A DNA stretch of 64,000 bases from CBDHHC01 sp050633205 (GTDB lineage: Bacteria; Pseudomonadota; Alphaproteobacteria; Rhizobiales; CBDHHC01). The stretch lies in the NCBI GenBank assembly GCA_050633205.1, contig JBOEGA010000010.1:38625-102624 (forward strand), written 5' to 3'. This document shows, piece after piece, positions 43,620 through 53,364 of the stretch. Each line of letters starts with the position of its first letter. Position 1 is the first letter of the stretch. Both the position numbers and the translations under genes were made by a program. The notes beneath the pieces are model-generated. The model had not been told where the DNA came from and did no database searches. It worked only from the letters and a program-made list of their open reading frames with translations.

Positions 43620-45044
43620 TTAGCCGAATTTTGCGAGGAATTTAATTGTTTTTCTAAGCCACGGGTTGCCCAGACTTGGTGTAAAGTAGGTGTAGGCGAC
43701 ACGTTTGTTAAGCTCTGTCAGGGTCGGATATGGGGATGTGAAGCTTGTCATATCTCCGATTTTCATTTTTTTGGTGATTGCCAGTGCCCACATCTGGATC
43801 AGTTCTCCGGCCTGTGCGCCAACGATGCCTGCACCCAGAATTTTACCGCCTTTTGTCGTGATGACTTTGACCATGCCATCTGTCTGGCGTTCTGCCTGGG
43901 CGCGATCATTTTCGGCATAAGGCCAGCGGAGGATGCGTATATTGCTGTATTTCTTTTTGGCCTGCTCTTCGGTCATGCCTACATTTGCAAGTTCCGGCGC
44001 GGTGTAGGTTACCCATGGAATTGCATTGGATGTTGCTTTCACGGGCATTCTGAACAGGGCACGGCGAATAACGATGCCTGCATGGTAATTGGCAACGTGC
44101 GTGAACTGCAAGCCGCCGGCAACGTCTCCTATTGCGAAGACACGTCCATTGGTTGTTTTCAGGCTTTTCGAAACCTTGATACCGGCACGTTCATATTTGA
44201 TGCCGCCAGCTTCAAGGTTCAGACCGTCAATATTTGGCTTGCGGCCTGCTGCAATCAGCAGATGGGAGCCCTGGATTTCTCCGGTTTCGCCATCTTTTGA
44301 TACGAATACGCGAATGCCGGCTCCATCTCTTTCAAGACGTTCAACACGGACACCTTCGTAGATGTCCACTCCATCCTGTTTTATCTGGTCGATTACGAAT
44401 TTTGTTAATTCAGGATCGTCTTTGGTGAGAACAGAGAAGGCTTCAAGAACTGTTACCTTTGCACCCAGACGCCTGTGGGCCTGTGCCAGCTCCATTCCGA
44501 TAGGACCGCCGCCAACGATGATGAGGTGGTCAATCTTTTCGCGATTTTCAAAGATTGTTTCGTTGGTCATGTATTTGATCTGATCAATTCCCGGGATCGG
44601 TGGAACTGCAGCAGATGAACCGGTTGCGATGATTGTGCGGCGGGCTTTAATTTCGTAGTCACCGGCAACGACGGTTCTGCGATCCTTGAAACTGCCTGCG
44701 GCTTCGATGACCTTTACGCCAAGGCCGGTAAAGCGTTCTACGGAATCGTTTGGTTCAATAGCAGCGATTACGCTTTTGATGTGATCGTTTACTGCTGCCC
44801 AGTCAACAACCGGATCGACGGGGCGAATACCGAACTGAACTGAGGATCTCATTGTATGAGCTTTTTTTGAAGCGGCGATCAGAGCTTTTGACGGGACACA
44901 GCCATAGTTCAGGCAGTCACCGCCCATTTTGCCTTTTTCGACGAGAACAACATCGACACCCATTTGCGCTGCTGCCGAGGCGACTGAAAGCCCACCTGAT
45001 CCGGCACCTATTATGCAAAGGTCTGGTGTTAAAAGTTCTGCCAT
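43620..45044 (-). CDS. FAD-dependent pyridine nucleotide-disulfide oxidoreductase
   Basis: A 474-aa class I flavoprotein related to dihydrolipoamide dehydrogenase and mercuric reductase. FAD site IIGAGSGGLSVASAA, redox-active GGDCLNYGCVPSKAL, NAD(P) site IIVGGGPIGMELAQA and second FAD site GRVFAIGDVAGG are intact. The dimerisation domain carries SPYPTLTELNKR in place of the usual HAHPT segment, so the catalytic His of lipoamide dehydrogenase is missing, pointing to a different substrate. It follows a TVP38/TMEM64 gene and a DUF547 gene, an association seen widely, possibly linked to metal or thiol stress. Confidence 0.9.
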   Translation of the reverse strand: MAELLTPDLCIIGAGSGGLSVASAAAQMGVDVVLVEKGKMGGDCLNYGCVPSKALIAASKKAHTMRSSVQFGIRPVDPVVDWAAVNDHIKSVIAAIEPNDSVERFTGLGVKVIEAAGSFKDRRTVVAGDYEIKARRTIIATGSSAAVPPIPGIDQIKYMTNETIFENREKIDHLIIVGGGPIGMELAQAHRRLGAKVTVLEAFSVLTKDDPELTKFVIDQIKQDGVDIYEGVRVERLERDGAGIRVFVSKDGETGEIQGSHLLIAAGRKPNIDGLNLEAGGIKYERAGIKVSKSLKTTNGRVFAIGDVAGGLQFTHVANYHAGIVIRRALFRMPVKATSNAIPWVTYTAPELANVGMTEEQAKKKYSNIRILRWPYAENDRAQAERQTDGMVKVITTKGGKILGAGIVGAQAGELIQMWALAITKKMKIGDMTSFTSPYPTLTELNKRVAYTYFTPSLGNPWLRKTIKFLAKFG

Positions 45045-45118
45045 TTTTCTTATTCCTATTCTTTCCGTTTTACTGCACGCTTTGAAGTCTAGATTCTATC
45101 TTATTTTTGTTACAGGAG

Positions 45119-45907
45119 TTAATTTGCTTTTCTTAATTTCTTGAGAACAACAGGAATTACCGAGACGACTCCCAGAAGCACAAAGGCTATTATGAGTTCC
45201 TTTGTTACAAGACCGCTTGTCGAAAACTCAAAAGAACAATTGCCTTTGCCACTCGCAAGACATGACTGATAAGGTCCAAGCTGGGCGTTGATTATACTAT
45301 CTAACCCTACTCCGATGTATATGAATGCAAAAGTCCCCGGGATAATTCCTAATATTGTTCCTGCAAAAAAGGTTGATAATCTTACGCCGAGAATACCGGG
45401 TGCTATATTTACCAGCCAAAAGGGAAATACGGGAACCAGACGCAGGAAAAGCATATAATTGAAGGCGTCTTCATTAAATCCTTTTCGCATTTTATCCACC
45501 AGCGGCCCTGCTTTGGCAGCGAAAAAATCCGATAACAAAAGCTTTGCAACCAGGAAGACGATTGTTGCGCCTATTGTTGCTGCAAAAATTGTGGCAATCC
45601 CGCCTGCTACCCAACCAAAGAGCAAACCACCTGCAAGTGTGAGAAATGAGGCTCCGGGGAAAGAGACTGATACGGCCAGGGTATAGATCCCCATGTAAAT
45701 GAGTAACGCGAGGACAAAATTAGTGCTGATGTAGTTCAGAAGGAACTCCCTGTTCAGCGCAAGCTGCTCGATGGTAATATATTTGAACCAGCCCTGCTGA
45801 TAAACAACTCCGGCAACCAGAACCAATACAGACAGTGGCAATATACGTTTCAACCACATTGTATTGTTATTTTCCGGCCGCTCAGCCGCATTTGTTTCCT
45901 GTTTCAT
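45119..45907 (-). CDS. TVP38/TMEM64 (DedA-like) family membrane protein
   Basis: A 262-aa inner-membrane protein with about five helices. The VTT/SNARE-associated signature is seen in SFPGASFLTLAGGLLFGWVA and FLRLVPVFPFWLVN, then the G-rich IPGTFAFIYIGVG. These proteins are related to DedA lipid scramblases or flippases; precise substrate unknown. It lies between DUF547 (36 bp upstream) and the flavin reductase (74 bp downstream) on the same strand, so the three likely form an operon. Confidence 0.88.
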   Translation of the reverse strand: MKQETNAAERPENNNTMWLKRILPLSVLVLVAGVVYQQGWFKYITIEQLALNREFLLNYISTNFVLALLIYMGIYTLAVSVSFPGASFLTLAGGLLFGWVAGGIATIFAATIGATIVFLVAKLLLSDFFAAKAGPLVDKMRKGFNEDAFNYMLFLRLVPVFPFWLVNIAPGILGVRLSTFFAGTILGIIPGTFAFIYIGVGLDSIINAQLGPYQSCLASGKGNCSFEFSTSGLVTKELIIAFVLLGVVSVIPVVLKKLRKAN

Positions 45908-45943
45908 AATTTTTATCCGTTTTCAGTGTCTTATCAGGTCTCA

Positions 45944-46798
45944 CTAGAGGCTGTTTGTGACGTCGTTTAGTGACCAGTTATATTCGTATCCGGAGATATC
46001 TGTTTTTCCTGCAAGCTTTTTTGCAAGCGCAGGAGATGCATATTTTCTTATGTGTTTCAGGATGTTCTTTTCTGAGCTGCCGAAATCTTTTCCGAACCAT
46101 GAGTAGATTTTTGAAGCGGTTATTCTGTCGCCGTTAACGGCTACGCCTCTCGGGCTGTTTATGAATGCTTTGGCGCCAGCGTTGAGCATGGTTTCCAGTG
46201 TCTCACCGGTATAGGCTTTTGCTGCAAGGTTGGGACATCCGATTGAGGCACAGTTTACGGCATAGTGTACGCGCGGGTCTTTCCAGAGACCGCGGAGGAT
46301 TTTGTGCTCAATGTCGTCCAGGCTGAGCTGAAGACCATTTACAGTGACAAGCTTTTTGCCCCAGGGGCCATTGGCGAACAATCCGGGTGAAATATCAATG
46401 TCTCTGATCGACTTTGTCGGATAGTGATCAAGGATAACATCTATGGTGACTGCATTATAGAGATTTGCCCAAAGCGCAAACTGTTCGTTCCGGCCGAGCT
46501 TTGTTACATCAACGGCTTCCAGAGATGAGATGTATGTTTTCAGGTTCTTATGGTCAGCCTGTTTGAAAGCTTTGTAATTTACACGGTTCAGGCCTTCATT
46601 ATCCGGGGCAACATATTTACCTAGCATTTTGTCCCATGCGGAGTGATCGACCGTCACTTTTGATGTGTTATCGTGGCTGCTGAAACGATCTTCTATATCG
46701 CCTGCGCCTGCCTTAACTGCTGCCAAAAGCAGAAAGGTTAATAATATTGGGAGTATGGTTAATTTACTGCTACCAATCATTTGGCTATGGATATTCAT
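45944..46798 (-). CDS. DUF547 domain exported protein
   Basis: A 284-aa protein with an N-terminal signal peptide (LTILPILLTFLLLAAVKAGA). The DUF547 core shows FALWANLYNAVTIDVILDHY and YAVNCASIGCPNLAAKAYTG with two conserved Cys; this fold is related to papain-like or transglutaminase-like proteins. Function is unknown. It is the first gene of a likely operon with the TVP38 and flavoprotein genes. Confidence 0.88.
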   Translation of the reverse strand: MNIHSQMIGSSKLTILPILLTFLLLAAVKAGAGDIEDRFSSHDNTSKVTVDHSAWDKMLGKYVAPDNEGLNRVNYKAFKQADHKNLKTYISSLEAVDVTKLGRNEQFALWANLYNAVTIDVILDHYPTKSIRDIDISPGLFANGPWGKKLVTVNGLQLSLDDIEHKILRGLWKDPRVHYAVNCASIGCPNLAAKAYTGETLETMLNAGAKAFINSPRGVAVNGDRITASKIYSWFGKDFGSSEKNILKHIRKYASPALAKKLAGKTDISGYEYNWSLNDVTNSL

Positions 46799-46970
46799 TG
46801 TGTATTACGGTCCCTGTATGGATATAATGCGCTGTTCCTTTATTTAATTACCTATAAACGGGTAATAAAAAAGGGGGGTTCAAGGCTTCGTGATGGGTCG
46901 TCAGAAAAGTTGATCTTCAGCATTCTGATTTGTTTTGGTAAAAAATTCTTGCTGTAAAAACTTAGATCAA
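46799..46970. other. Intergenic region upstream of rpmH
   Basis: Divergent region between the DUF547 gene and rpmH. Apart from the rpmH promoter that follows, no gene or stable hairpin is seen. Confidence 0.4.
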
Positions 46971-46999
46971 TTGACTTGTCGCTTCAGGCCCCGTATAAG
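46971..46999 (+). promoter_or_regulatory. Sigma70-type promoter for rpmH
   Basis: TTGACT (46971-46976), a 17-bp spacer, and TATAAG (46994-46999). It lies about 95 bp before the rpmH start, the best promoter match in the window. Confidence 0.72.
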
Positions 47000-47094
47000 C
47001 TCAACACTTTCTTTTATTCCAAAGTGATATCGGACGCTTTTCTGAAAGGATTAGCGAGACGGTCATTTTTTGCATTTAATGATGGAGAACCAAG

Positions 47095-47229
47095 GTGAAA
47101 CGCACCTATCAACCAAGCGTGCTGGTTCGCAAAAGGCGGCATGGCTTTAGAGCGCGCAAAGCAACTAAAAACGGATACAAAGTACTGGCACGTCGCAGAT
47201 CACGTGGACGTAAACGGTTGTCAGCATAA
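47095..47229 (+). CDS. rpmH: 50S ribosomal protein L34
   Basis: A 44-aa highly basic ribosomal protein. MKRTYQPSVLVRKRRHGFRA is the universal L34 start, and the end RRRSRGRKRLSA is typical. The start is GTG at 47095. GGAG (47084-47087) upstream gives a usable ribosome site. It is the first gene of the rpmH-rnpA-yidC-engB cluster and is driven by a good promoter at 46971-46999. Confidence 0.97.
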   Translation: MKRTYQPSVLVRKRRHGFRARKATKNGYKVLARRRSRGRKRLSA

Positions 47230-47361
47230 ACCAATAACGATTTCCAGGGATGTAAGTTCTTTAGAATTCTAAGTGGGGCGGTATTTTTAACCAAATATCG
47301 TCTATACGCTTTTGTCTGACACCCAAATGTTAAGACCAATAGTGAGGCATTTAGTAGAGTT

Positions 47362-47775
47362 ATGCCCCTGGAAACCTTGAAAAACAGATCCAGCTTCCTT
47401 TATGTCAGAGAAGGATCAAAGTGGATTGCACCTTCTCTTGTACTGCAAGCCAGAAAAAGACCCGATATAGTCTCACAAGACCCTGATGTAAAAAACAGCG
47501 GATCTGAGGATATACGGCCACGGTTTGGTTTTACCGCCAGCAAAAAAGTTGGCAATGCGGTTAAGCGTAATCGTGCAAAACGCAGGCTTCGTGAAGCCGT
47601 GCGACAGCTTGCCTTGGATAAAGGGGCCAAACCCAGTCGCGCAGGGTACGATTATGTTTTGATTGCGCGGCAGGATACGATAAGACTGAGCTTCGACGAT
47701 ATATTACGGGATATGCACTTTGCGTTCGGACGTGTGCACGGTAAAAAAAGGCATTCATCCAGAAAACGTAAGTAA
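47362..47775 (+). CDS. rnpA: Ribonuclease P protein component
   Basis: A 137-aa basic protein that assists the RNase P RNA in maturing tRNA 5' ends. FGFTASKKVGNAVKRNRAKR followed by RLREAVRQL is the RNR signature. A loop of about 20 residues after LQARKR is a modest insertion found in alphaproteobacterial forms. It lies 132 bp after rpmH. The usual yidD gene between rnpA and yidC is absent here. Confidence 0.95.
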   Translation: MPLETLKNRSSFLYVREGSKWIAPSLVLQARKRPDIVSQDPDVKNSGSEDIRPRFGFTASKKVGNAVKRNRAKRRLREAVRQLALDKGAKPSRAGYDYVLIARQDTIRLSFDDILRDMHFAFGRVHGKKRHSSRKRK

Positions 47776-47844
47776 GCCTGTGATATTGAAGGATTGTATT
47801 ATAATACCCTCAGGGTAATATCTGTAAAAAGACGGACCGGAATA

Positions 47845-49716
47845 ATGGATGAGAATAACAAAAACTTTATCCTCGCAATTGTGCTATCATTTGCAGTTTT
47901 GTTGGGTTGGTACTATTTCATCATTGGTCCGCAGCAAGAAAAAGCTCAACGGCAAAAACAGGCTCAACTGGAACAGGCTAAAAAAGCCGCTGTAAATAAC
48001 AAAGCCGGCACTCCTCAAGTTCCAAGTTCAAATGGACAACGGACTCCTACAGCAGGGGCAAATATTCAGCGTCCAACAGCTCCTGAGAAAAAAGTCAACC
48101 GTGCTGATGCCATTTCTGCTTCACCGAGAGTTAAGATTGAAACTCCAAGCCTGACAGGCAGTATTGCGCTCAAGGGTGCAAGGATTGATGATCTTATTCT
48201 GAGTAAGTATAAAGAGACTGTCAAAAAAGACAGTGAGAATGTTGTTTTGCTTTCTCCGTCTGCAAGTCCCAATCCTTATTATGCGGAACATGGCTGGGCT
48301 GGTGAACAAGGTCTGAAATTGCCTGATGCACAGACATTATGGCAGGTTGAAGGGAATAATGTCCTTTCAGAGAAAGCGCCTGTTACGCTTGTTTATGATA
48401 ATGGCGCAGGACTTATATTTAAACGCATTATCAGCATTGATGCCAACTACCTGTTTACTATCAAGCAGACAGTAGAAAACAAAACCGGAAAAGCAGTCGT
48501 TCTTTACCCATGGGCTGTTGTCTCACGCCATAATAAACCACAAACAACAAACTTCTTTGTACTACATGAAGGTCTTGTTGGTGTAATGGGCGATACAGGG
48601 CTTATTGAAGTTACTTACGATAACGCTGTCTCAGAAAAAGAACAGACCTATACTGTACAAAATGAAGTTGATGGCGAAAAAGGTAAAGCAGGCGGCTGGC
48701 TCGGTATTACCGATAAATACTGGGCAACAGTTGTTATTCCAGATCAAAAGCTGAGTTACAAAGCCAGATTTTACGGATCCAAAACCGGAACCAGTGAAAA
48801 TTACCAGACTGACTATACAGCTCAGGAAGGTATACGTATTGAACCAGGTAAAACCGCTGATACTGTTGCACAGGTCTATGCAGGTGCTAAAGATACTCAC
48901 CTGATCAATAAATATATGGATCAGCACAGCATTAAGAATTTCGGTTTGATGATTGACTGGGGCTGGTTCCCGTTCCTGACAAAACCACTGTTCTATGCGC
49001 TTGATTATTTCAACAAGATCTTCAACAATTTTGGTCTTTCCATTCTGTTTGTAACGGTCCTGATCAAGCTGGTTATGTTCCCGCTGGCAAACAAATCATA
49101 CGAATCCATGAGTAAGATGAAAAAGCTTCAGCCAGAGATGAAGCGTATCAAGGAACGTTACAAAGACGACGCCATGCGTCAGCAAAAAGAAATGATGGAG
49201 ATGTACAAGAAGGAGAAGATCAATCCTATGCTGGGTTGCTTACCGGTCCTTGTGCAGATTCCGGTATTCTTCGCGCTATACAAGGTTCTGTTTATTACGA
49301 TTGATATGCGTCATGCGCCATTCTACGGCTGGATCAGTGATCTTTCTGCTCCGGACCCAACGAATATATTCAATCTTCTTGGACTACTTCCCTTTGATCC
49401 TCCATTCCCGTTCCAGGTTGGTATATGGGCAATTATTATGGGTCTGACGATGTGGATTCAAATGAAGCTTAATCCGCAGCAGGCTGACCCTATGCAGCAG
49501 GCGATATTCAACTGGATGCCTGTAATCTTCACATTCATGCTGGCTACATTCCCTGCAGGTCTTGTTATTTACTGGGCGTGGAACAACTTCCTGTCGATTA
49601 TTCAGCAACGCTATATCATGAAGAAAAACGGTGTTGATGTGAATTTGATTGAGAATACAGGGCTCGACAAGCTCTGGTCTCTTTTGAAAAAGAATGCGAG
49701 CACCAAAAAGACGTGA
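47845..49716 (+). CDS. yidC: Membrane protein insertase YidC
   Basis: A 623-aa inner-membrane insertase working alone or with Sec. The N-terminal helix FILAIVLSFAVLLGWYYFII is followed by a Gln/Ala-rich linker and a large periplasmic beta domain (residues ~85-345). The conserved C-terminal core of five helices contains KPLFYALDYFNKIFNNFGLS, the cytoplasmic coiled coil KLQPEMKRIKERYKDDAMRQ and the NPMLGCLPVLVQIPVFFALY region. The ATG at 47845 is preferred to an in-frame codon 17 triplets upstream because it gives the standard N-terminus. Its stop overlaps the GTG of engB. Confidence 0.96.
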   Translation: MDENNKNFILAIVLSFAVLLGWYYFIIGPQQEKAQRQKQAQLEQAKKAAVNNKAGTPQVPSSNGQRTPTAGANIQRPTAPEKKVNRADAISASPRVKIETPSLTGSIALKGARIDDLILSKYKETVKKDSENVVLLSPSASPNPYYAEHGWAGEQGLKLPDAQTLWQVEGNNVLSEKAPVTLVYDNGAGLIFKRIISIDANYLFTIKQTVENKTGKAVVLYPWAVVSRHNKPQTTNFFVLHEGLVGVMGDTGLIEVTYDNAVSEKEQTYTVQNEVDGEKGKAGGWLGITDKYWATVVIPDQKLSYKARFYGSKTGTSENYQTDYTAQEGIRIEPGKTADTVAQVYAGAKDTHLINKYMDQHSIKNFGLMIDWGWFPFLTKPLFYALDYFNKIFNNFGLSILFVTVLIKLVMFPLANKSYESMSKMKKLQPEMKRIKERYKDDAMRQQKEMMEMYKKEKINPMLGCLPVLVQIPVFFALYKVLFITIDMRHAPFYGWISDLSAPDPTNIFNLLGLLPFDPPFPFQVGIWAIIMGLTMWIQMKLNPQQADPMQQAIFNWMPVIFTFMLATFPAGLVIYWAWNNFLSIIQQRYIMKKNGVDVNLIENTGLDKLWSLLKKNASTKKT

Positions 49717-50423
49717 GTGAAGAGCAAGCGACAGAAAATGAAGACAAATCACCATCTCAGCATTTAGCTGAGATGGCAGATAACTTTGTTATTCCCAAAT
49801 ATGACCCGGACGTTTTAGAAGAAGCCAGAAAGTTTTTTGCTCAGCCCTGCGAGTTTCTGAAGGGCGTTGTGAATGTTTCCGGCCTGCCTTCTGATACGCG
49901 GACAGAAGTAGCTTTTGCCGGGCGTTCCAATGTTGGTAAATCCAGCCTGATCAATGCTCTTGTAAGACGAAAAGCGCTGGCGAGAACATCAAATACGCCA
50001 GGGCGGACCAGAGAACTTAATTACTTTACAATTACCGAGAAAGTTTATCTCGTTGATATGCCGGGATATGGCTATGCCCGTGCTTCCAAGACACTTGTCG
50101 AGGGCTGGACAAAGCTGATTGAGGACTATCTTAAAGGACGGACTCAACTCAGACGGCTCTATATTCTGGTAGACTCGCGCCATGGTCTGAAGGATTCAGA
50201 TATGGCAACGATGGAGCTTATGGATGTTGCCGCCGTTTCCTACCAGATTGTTCTGACAAAGATGGACAAGCTTAAAAAAGGTGAACAGAAGCGCATCATT
50301 GAAAAGACGCAGAAAGTTCTAGCCAAACACCCTGCTGCACATCCGCAGATTATTCCAACTTCTTCCAGAAAAGGTGATGGGATCGATTTGCTGCAGGCCT
50401 CTATTTTTGAACTGATTATATAG
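49713..50423 (+). CDS. engB: GTP-binding protein EngB/YsxC (ribosome biogenesis)
   Basis: A 236-aa GTPase for large-subunit assembly. G1 AFAGRSNVGKSSLINALV, switch region TSNTPGRTRELNYF, G3 DMPGYGYA, G4 TKMDKL and G5 TSSRKG are all present. It has a longer acidic N-terminus (~50 residues) than E. coli. It begins with GTG in an overlap (GTGA) with the yidC stop, showing coupled translation. A hairpin follows between this gene and the convergent Clp_N gene. Confidence 0.95.
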   Translation: MSEEQATENEDKSPSQHLAEMADNFVIPKYDPDVLEEARKFFAQPCEFLKGVVNVSGLPSDTRTEVAFAGRSNVGKSSLINALVRRKALARTSNTPGRTRELNYFTITEKVYLVDMPGYGYARASKTLVEGWTKLIEDYLKGRTQLRRLYILVDSRHGLKDSDMATMELMDVAAVSYQIVLTKMDKLKKGEQKRIIEKTQKVLAKHPAAHPQIIPTSSRKGDGIDLLQASIFELII

Positions 50424-50441
50424 AGTGGCGGGGTTAACTCC

Positions 50442-50460
50442 TTCCCTCTGAATGAGGGAA
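50442..50460. terminator. Hairpin between convergent engB and Clp_N genes
   Basis: TTCCCTC-(5 nt)-GAGGGAA, a perfect 7-bp stem. It lacks a proper T-run on either strand. Confidence 0.4.
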
Positions 50461-50492
50461 AGAGAAAATATTCATTCTGCTATTTTACCGGA

Positions 50493-53012
50493 TCAGGACA
50501 GAGCTTCAATGAAGTCTATTACCTGCTCACTGTATTTGCCGATTGCACCAGCCAGGAACGCGACTATCGTCCAGCCTACTATTTTCCTGAATGTACGGCC
50601 GTAATTAACTCCGACACGGACACTGATGACCTGTTCAGGCATGGCACTGTGAGCTATCACACCACGTTCTCCAACTATGCGGGCGGATACTCCCAACTGC
50701 AAAGGCCTTTTGCCTGTTTTTGTCGGGGTTACTATCCATACCCAACTTGCATATCCTTCACCCTTTGTCGTCAGGCGGCTATCCAGCCACTGGGTTTCAG
50801 GGGCTCCAAGTTCAATCGTAAAGCCTCCATGAGGTGCAAACAAGCGAACGCTCATGGCTTCCGTTACCATTACATCATGGCTGACAGGTGGAGCGTTTCC
50901 TGTAATTCCACGCTCTATTTCCTTTATCTCTTCTTTAGCAAGACGCACTTCCACACGTACTGGTTTCTGAAAGCGCATTTTCCGAGGAATATTCTCGATT
51001 AACTGGCCTTTGGTCAGTTCCTGCTGAGGCTGCATACCTCTTTGTGCAGCCTGCTTCGGGTCATTTGGACCACCTGCTCCCTGCCTCTGCATAGGTGGCA
51101 TATTCTGCGGGGGCTGCCCTCCGCCCGGGTGTGGAGGTGGACCGCCACGCATTTGCTGTGGAGGTCTCTGTCCTGGGGGCATTCCCTGTGGATGCTGTCT
51201 GTTCTGAGGAGGCTGTCCCGCAAAATTTCCGGGTGCCGGAGGTGGCAGATTCCTGTTTGGCGGGCCTTGCTGAGCACCTCTATTATCCTGCGGCGGCTGT
51301 TTTCCTCTTAAATTCTGAGGGCCCTGGGAATTCTTTGGCCCAAGCACAGGCTCACCTGGCTGTTGCGGTTTATTTCTCTCATCCTGTTTAGAAGGAGGTT
51401 TCTGCGCTTCTTCAGCTTTCCGGGCAGAGTGCTCCATAGAGCGAGTATGGTTTTCCTCACTGGGCTCCTGCTTCTTATTTTCAGCGCTCTTTCTTGTATC
51501 CGGCCAGTTTTGGGCAAGCTCTTCCGGGGTTGGTCGTTTGGGACCATCCTTTGGCGGTTGAGACTGGAATCTGTCGTAAGGTTCTTCCCTGCGCCGTTCA
51601 GGTGGAGCCTGATGCTGCTCGGGCTGAGATACCTGCTCCATTGCCTGCTTTATTACAGGTTCAGGTTCCTTCGCGGGTGAAGAGGCCTGTTTTTGCTGAA
51701 CAGGATCTCCCGGTGCCTGATGCGCCTGCTGCTCCTGATTTTTCTGCCCTTCAGCTCCAATGATTTCCCGCACAGATGCCAGAATGTCTTCAACTGTAGA
51801 TTCTGAAGAAATTTTTTCATCCTGAGCACTTTCATCCGGTGCAGTACTCTCTTCCTGACTGGCAGATGAAACAGTTTCCTGCAAATTGCTTTCAGATAAG
51901 CGTTCTTCCAGACTCATTCCGGACTGTTTAGCAGTACTTTCATCCGGACTTGTTTCATTCAGTGTCTGTAATGGTGTATCACCCGGCTCAGCATAAGCTC
52001 TCTGATCAAATATATTTTTAACTGAGCCCGGGTCTGTCTGAATTTCAGGTTTTAACTCAGGCTGGTTTTGTTTCTCAGGCTCTTTTGTTTCCTGAGGCGA
52101 TGAAGGGTATTGAGTGGGCCACTGGGCACCGCCATTTAACGGGCTTTCGCTCTCCCGAAAAGGAGATTGCTGTCCGGCTGTATCCTGCCTCGGCCCGGAC
52201 CTGTCTTCAAATCTGCCATTTGGCCGCTGTTCGCCGGTATTTTCCTGAGGTCTCTGCTGCTCTCTATGGAATGTGTCCTGCGGGGCAGAATGGTGATCCT
52301 GAGGAGGATGGTTTTCTGAAGGCTGTTGACGAGGATCGGCAGAAAAACCGCGCGGTTGCTGCTGATTAAAATTCTGCCCCGGATCTTCCTGCCGGAACTG
52401 GGGTTGTGATTGGGATTGGGGCTGGGGTTGAGGCCGCTCTCTTTCCTGTTCTATAACCTGTTCACTGAGAGGCTCACGTGGTGGTACTTTGCGTTGTTCC
52501 TGAACCTGATCGGCAATATTTTCTGCTCCTGCGGGTTGTGCAGAAGCTGCATGACTGGCGTTCTTCAAGCTTGTTACAGCGACTTCGAATGTGAGGCCAT
52601 AAGCCTGCAGAATCTGTGCGGCGTGGCTTTGTGCTTCTCCGATCAGAGCGGCCAGAACAATAGCGCCATCAATATGCTCGCGCTGAGACTGCTCTGCTGC
52701 GGCTGACGCGTGTGCCATTACTTTTTTAAAGCCCTCTGACGGCTGGGCAACGCCTTCACCCAGCGCAACAAGGTGCTGGAGGTCATTGGTGATATATCCG
52801 GTAAGCTCTTCACGCAATTCATCAAGGTTTATATTACAGGCATCAAATACGGGCCCGGCATTGGGGTCTTCAGTCAGAGCCAGAAGGAAATGTTCAAGTG
52901 TAACTTCAGCGTGGCCGCGATCCTGCGCATATGTTAATGCGCGGCCCATGCTCATTCGCAGGTTTTCCGACTTAGGAATCCATCCCAAGCGTTCTGCAAA
53001 ATTCTGAGACAT
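50493..53012 (-). CDS. Clp_N-domain protein with Pro/Gln-rich middle and membrane anchor
   Basis: An 839-aa protein. Residues ~1-150 form a Clp N-domain (SMGRALTYAQDRGHAEVTLE, then HFLLALTEDP) as found in ClpA/ClpB/ClpC, but no AAA+ module follows. Residues ~160-660 are low-complexity, rich in Pro, Gln, Glu and Ser, and surely disordered. Residues ~665-810 form a beta-rich domain (VRVEVRLAKEEI, LQLGVSARIVG). A C-terminal helix (IVGWTIVAFLAGAIGKY) looks like a membrane anchor. It could recruit substrates or a Clp protease to the membrane, but this is speculation. GGGAG precedes the ATG. It is divergent from argB. Confidence 0.82.
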   Translation of the reverse strand: MSQNFAERLGWIPKSENLRMSMGRALTYAQDRGHAEVTLEHFLLALTEDPNAGPVFDACNINLDELREELTGYITNDLQHLVALGEGVAQPSEGFKKVMAHASAAAEQSQREHIDGAIVLAALIGEAQSHAAQILQAYGLTFEVAVTSLKNASHAASAQPAGAENIADQVQEQRKVPPREPLSEQVIEQERERPQPQPQSQSQPQFRQEDPGQNFNQQQPRGFSADPRQQPSENHPPQDHHSAPQDTFHREQQRPQENTGEQRPNGRFEDRSGPRQDTAGQQSPFRESESPLNGGAQWPTQYPSSPQETKEPEKQNQPELKPEIQTDPGSVKNIFDQRAYAEPGDTPLQTLNETSPDESTAKQSGMSLEERLSESNLQETVSSASQEESTAPDESAQDEKISSESTVEDILASVREIIGAEGQKNQEQQAHQAPGDPVQQKQASSPAKEPEPVIKQAMEQVSQPEQHQAPPERRREEPYDRFQSQPPKDGPKRPTPEELAQNWPDTRKSAENKKQEPSEENHTRSMEHSARKAEEAQKPPSKQDERNKPQQPGEPVLGPKNSQGPQNLRGKQPPQDNRGAQQGPPNRNLPPPAPGNFAGQPPQNRQHPQGMPPGQRPPQQMRGGPPPHPGGGQPPQNMPPMQRQGAGGPNDPKQAAQRGMQPQQELTKGQLIENIPRKMRFQKPVRVEVRLAKEEIKEIERGITGNAPPVSHDVMVTEAMSVRLFAPHGGFTIELGAPETQWLDSRLTTKGEGYASWVWIVTPTKTGKRPLQLGVSARIVGERGVIAHSAMPEQVISVRVGVNYGRTFRKIVGWTIVAFLAGAIGKYSEQVIDFIEALS

Positions 53013-53364
53013 TTTTCGCTCCCGTAGTATAAGATTATCTCTGGCGTGTATTTTTGTATTCTATTAGCACATATATGGGCAAATTATATAGTGTTCACGT
53101 CATGGATAAGACATCGAAGAATTTATTTGTAAAATGGTACTTTTTTATTTTTGATACAACACCAATTGAACCGAATCTTTGATGAAAATTTAGGCTCTTA
53201 TCTCCAATATTCAAACTGTTTAGGACTTTTTGTCCACCGGGATATACCAAAGAACCAGATAAATTCTCGCGTTAACAGTAAAACCGCATTGCCTTTGCTG
53301 CAAAATAGTACCAATGTGCGGGTTAAATCAGGACCTGTCATTCAAACAAAGGCAGGTAAATAAT
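53013..53364. other. Divergent intergenic region before argB
   Basis: About 350 bp, AT-rich on the left. No gene, operator or attenuator (no short peptide rich in Arg codons) is recognised. Confidence 0.4.

Noticed and set aside
43524..44300. 258-codon plus-strand ORF opposite the flavin oxidoreductase
   Set aside because: It is antisense to a gene with intact FAD, NAD and disulfide motifs; the translated product is Cys-rich and shows no recognisable domain.
47109..47339. Minus-strand ORF opposite rpmH
   Set aside because: rpmH is universally conserved and complete; the reverse frame is a by-product of its Arg/Lys codons.
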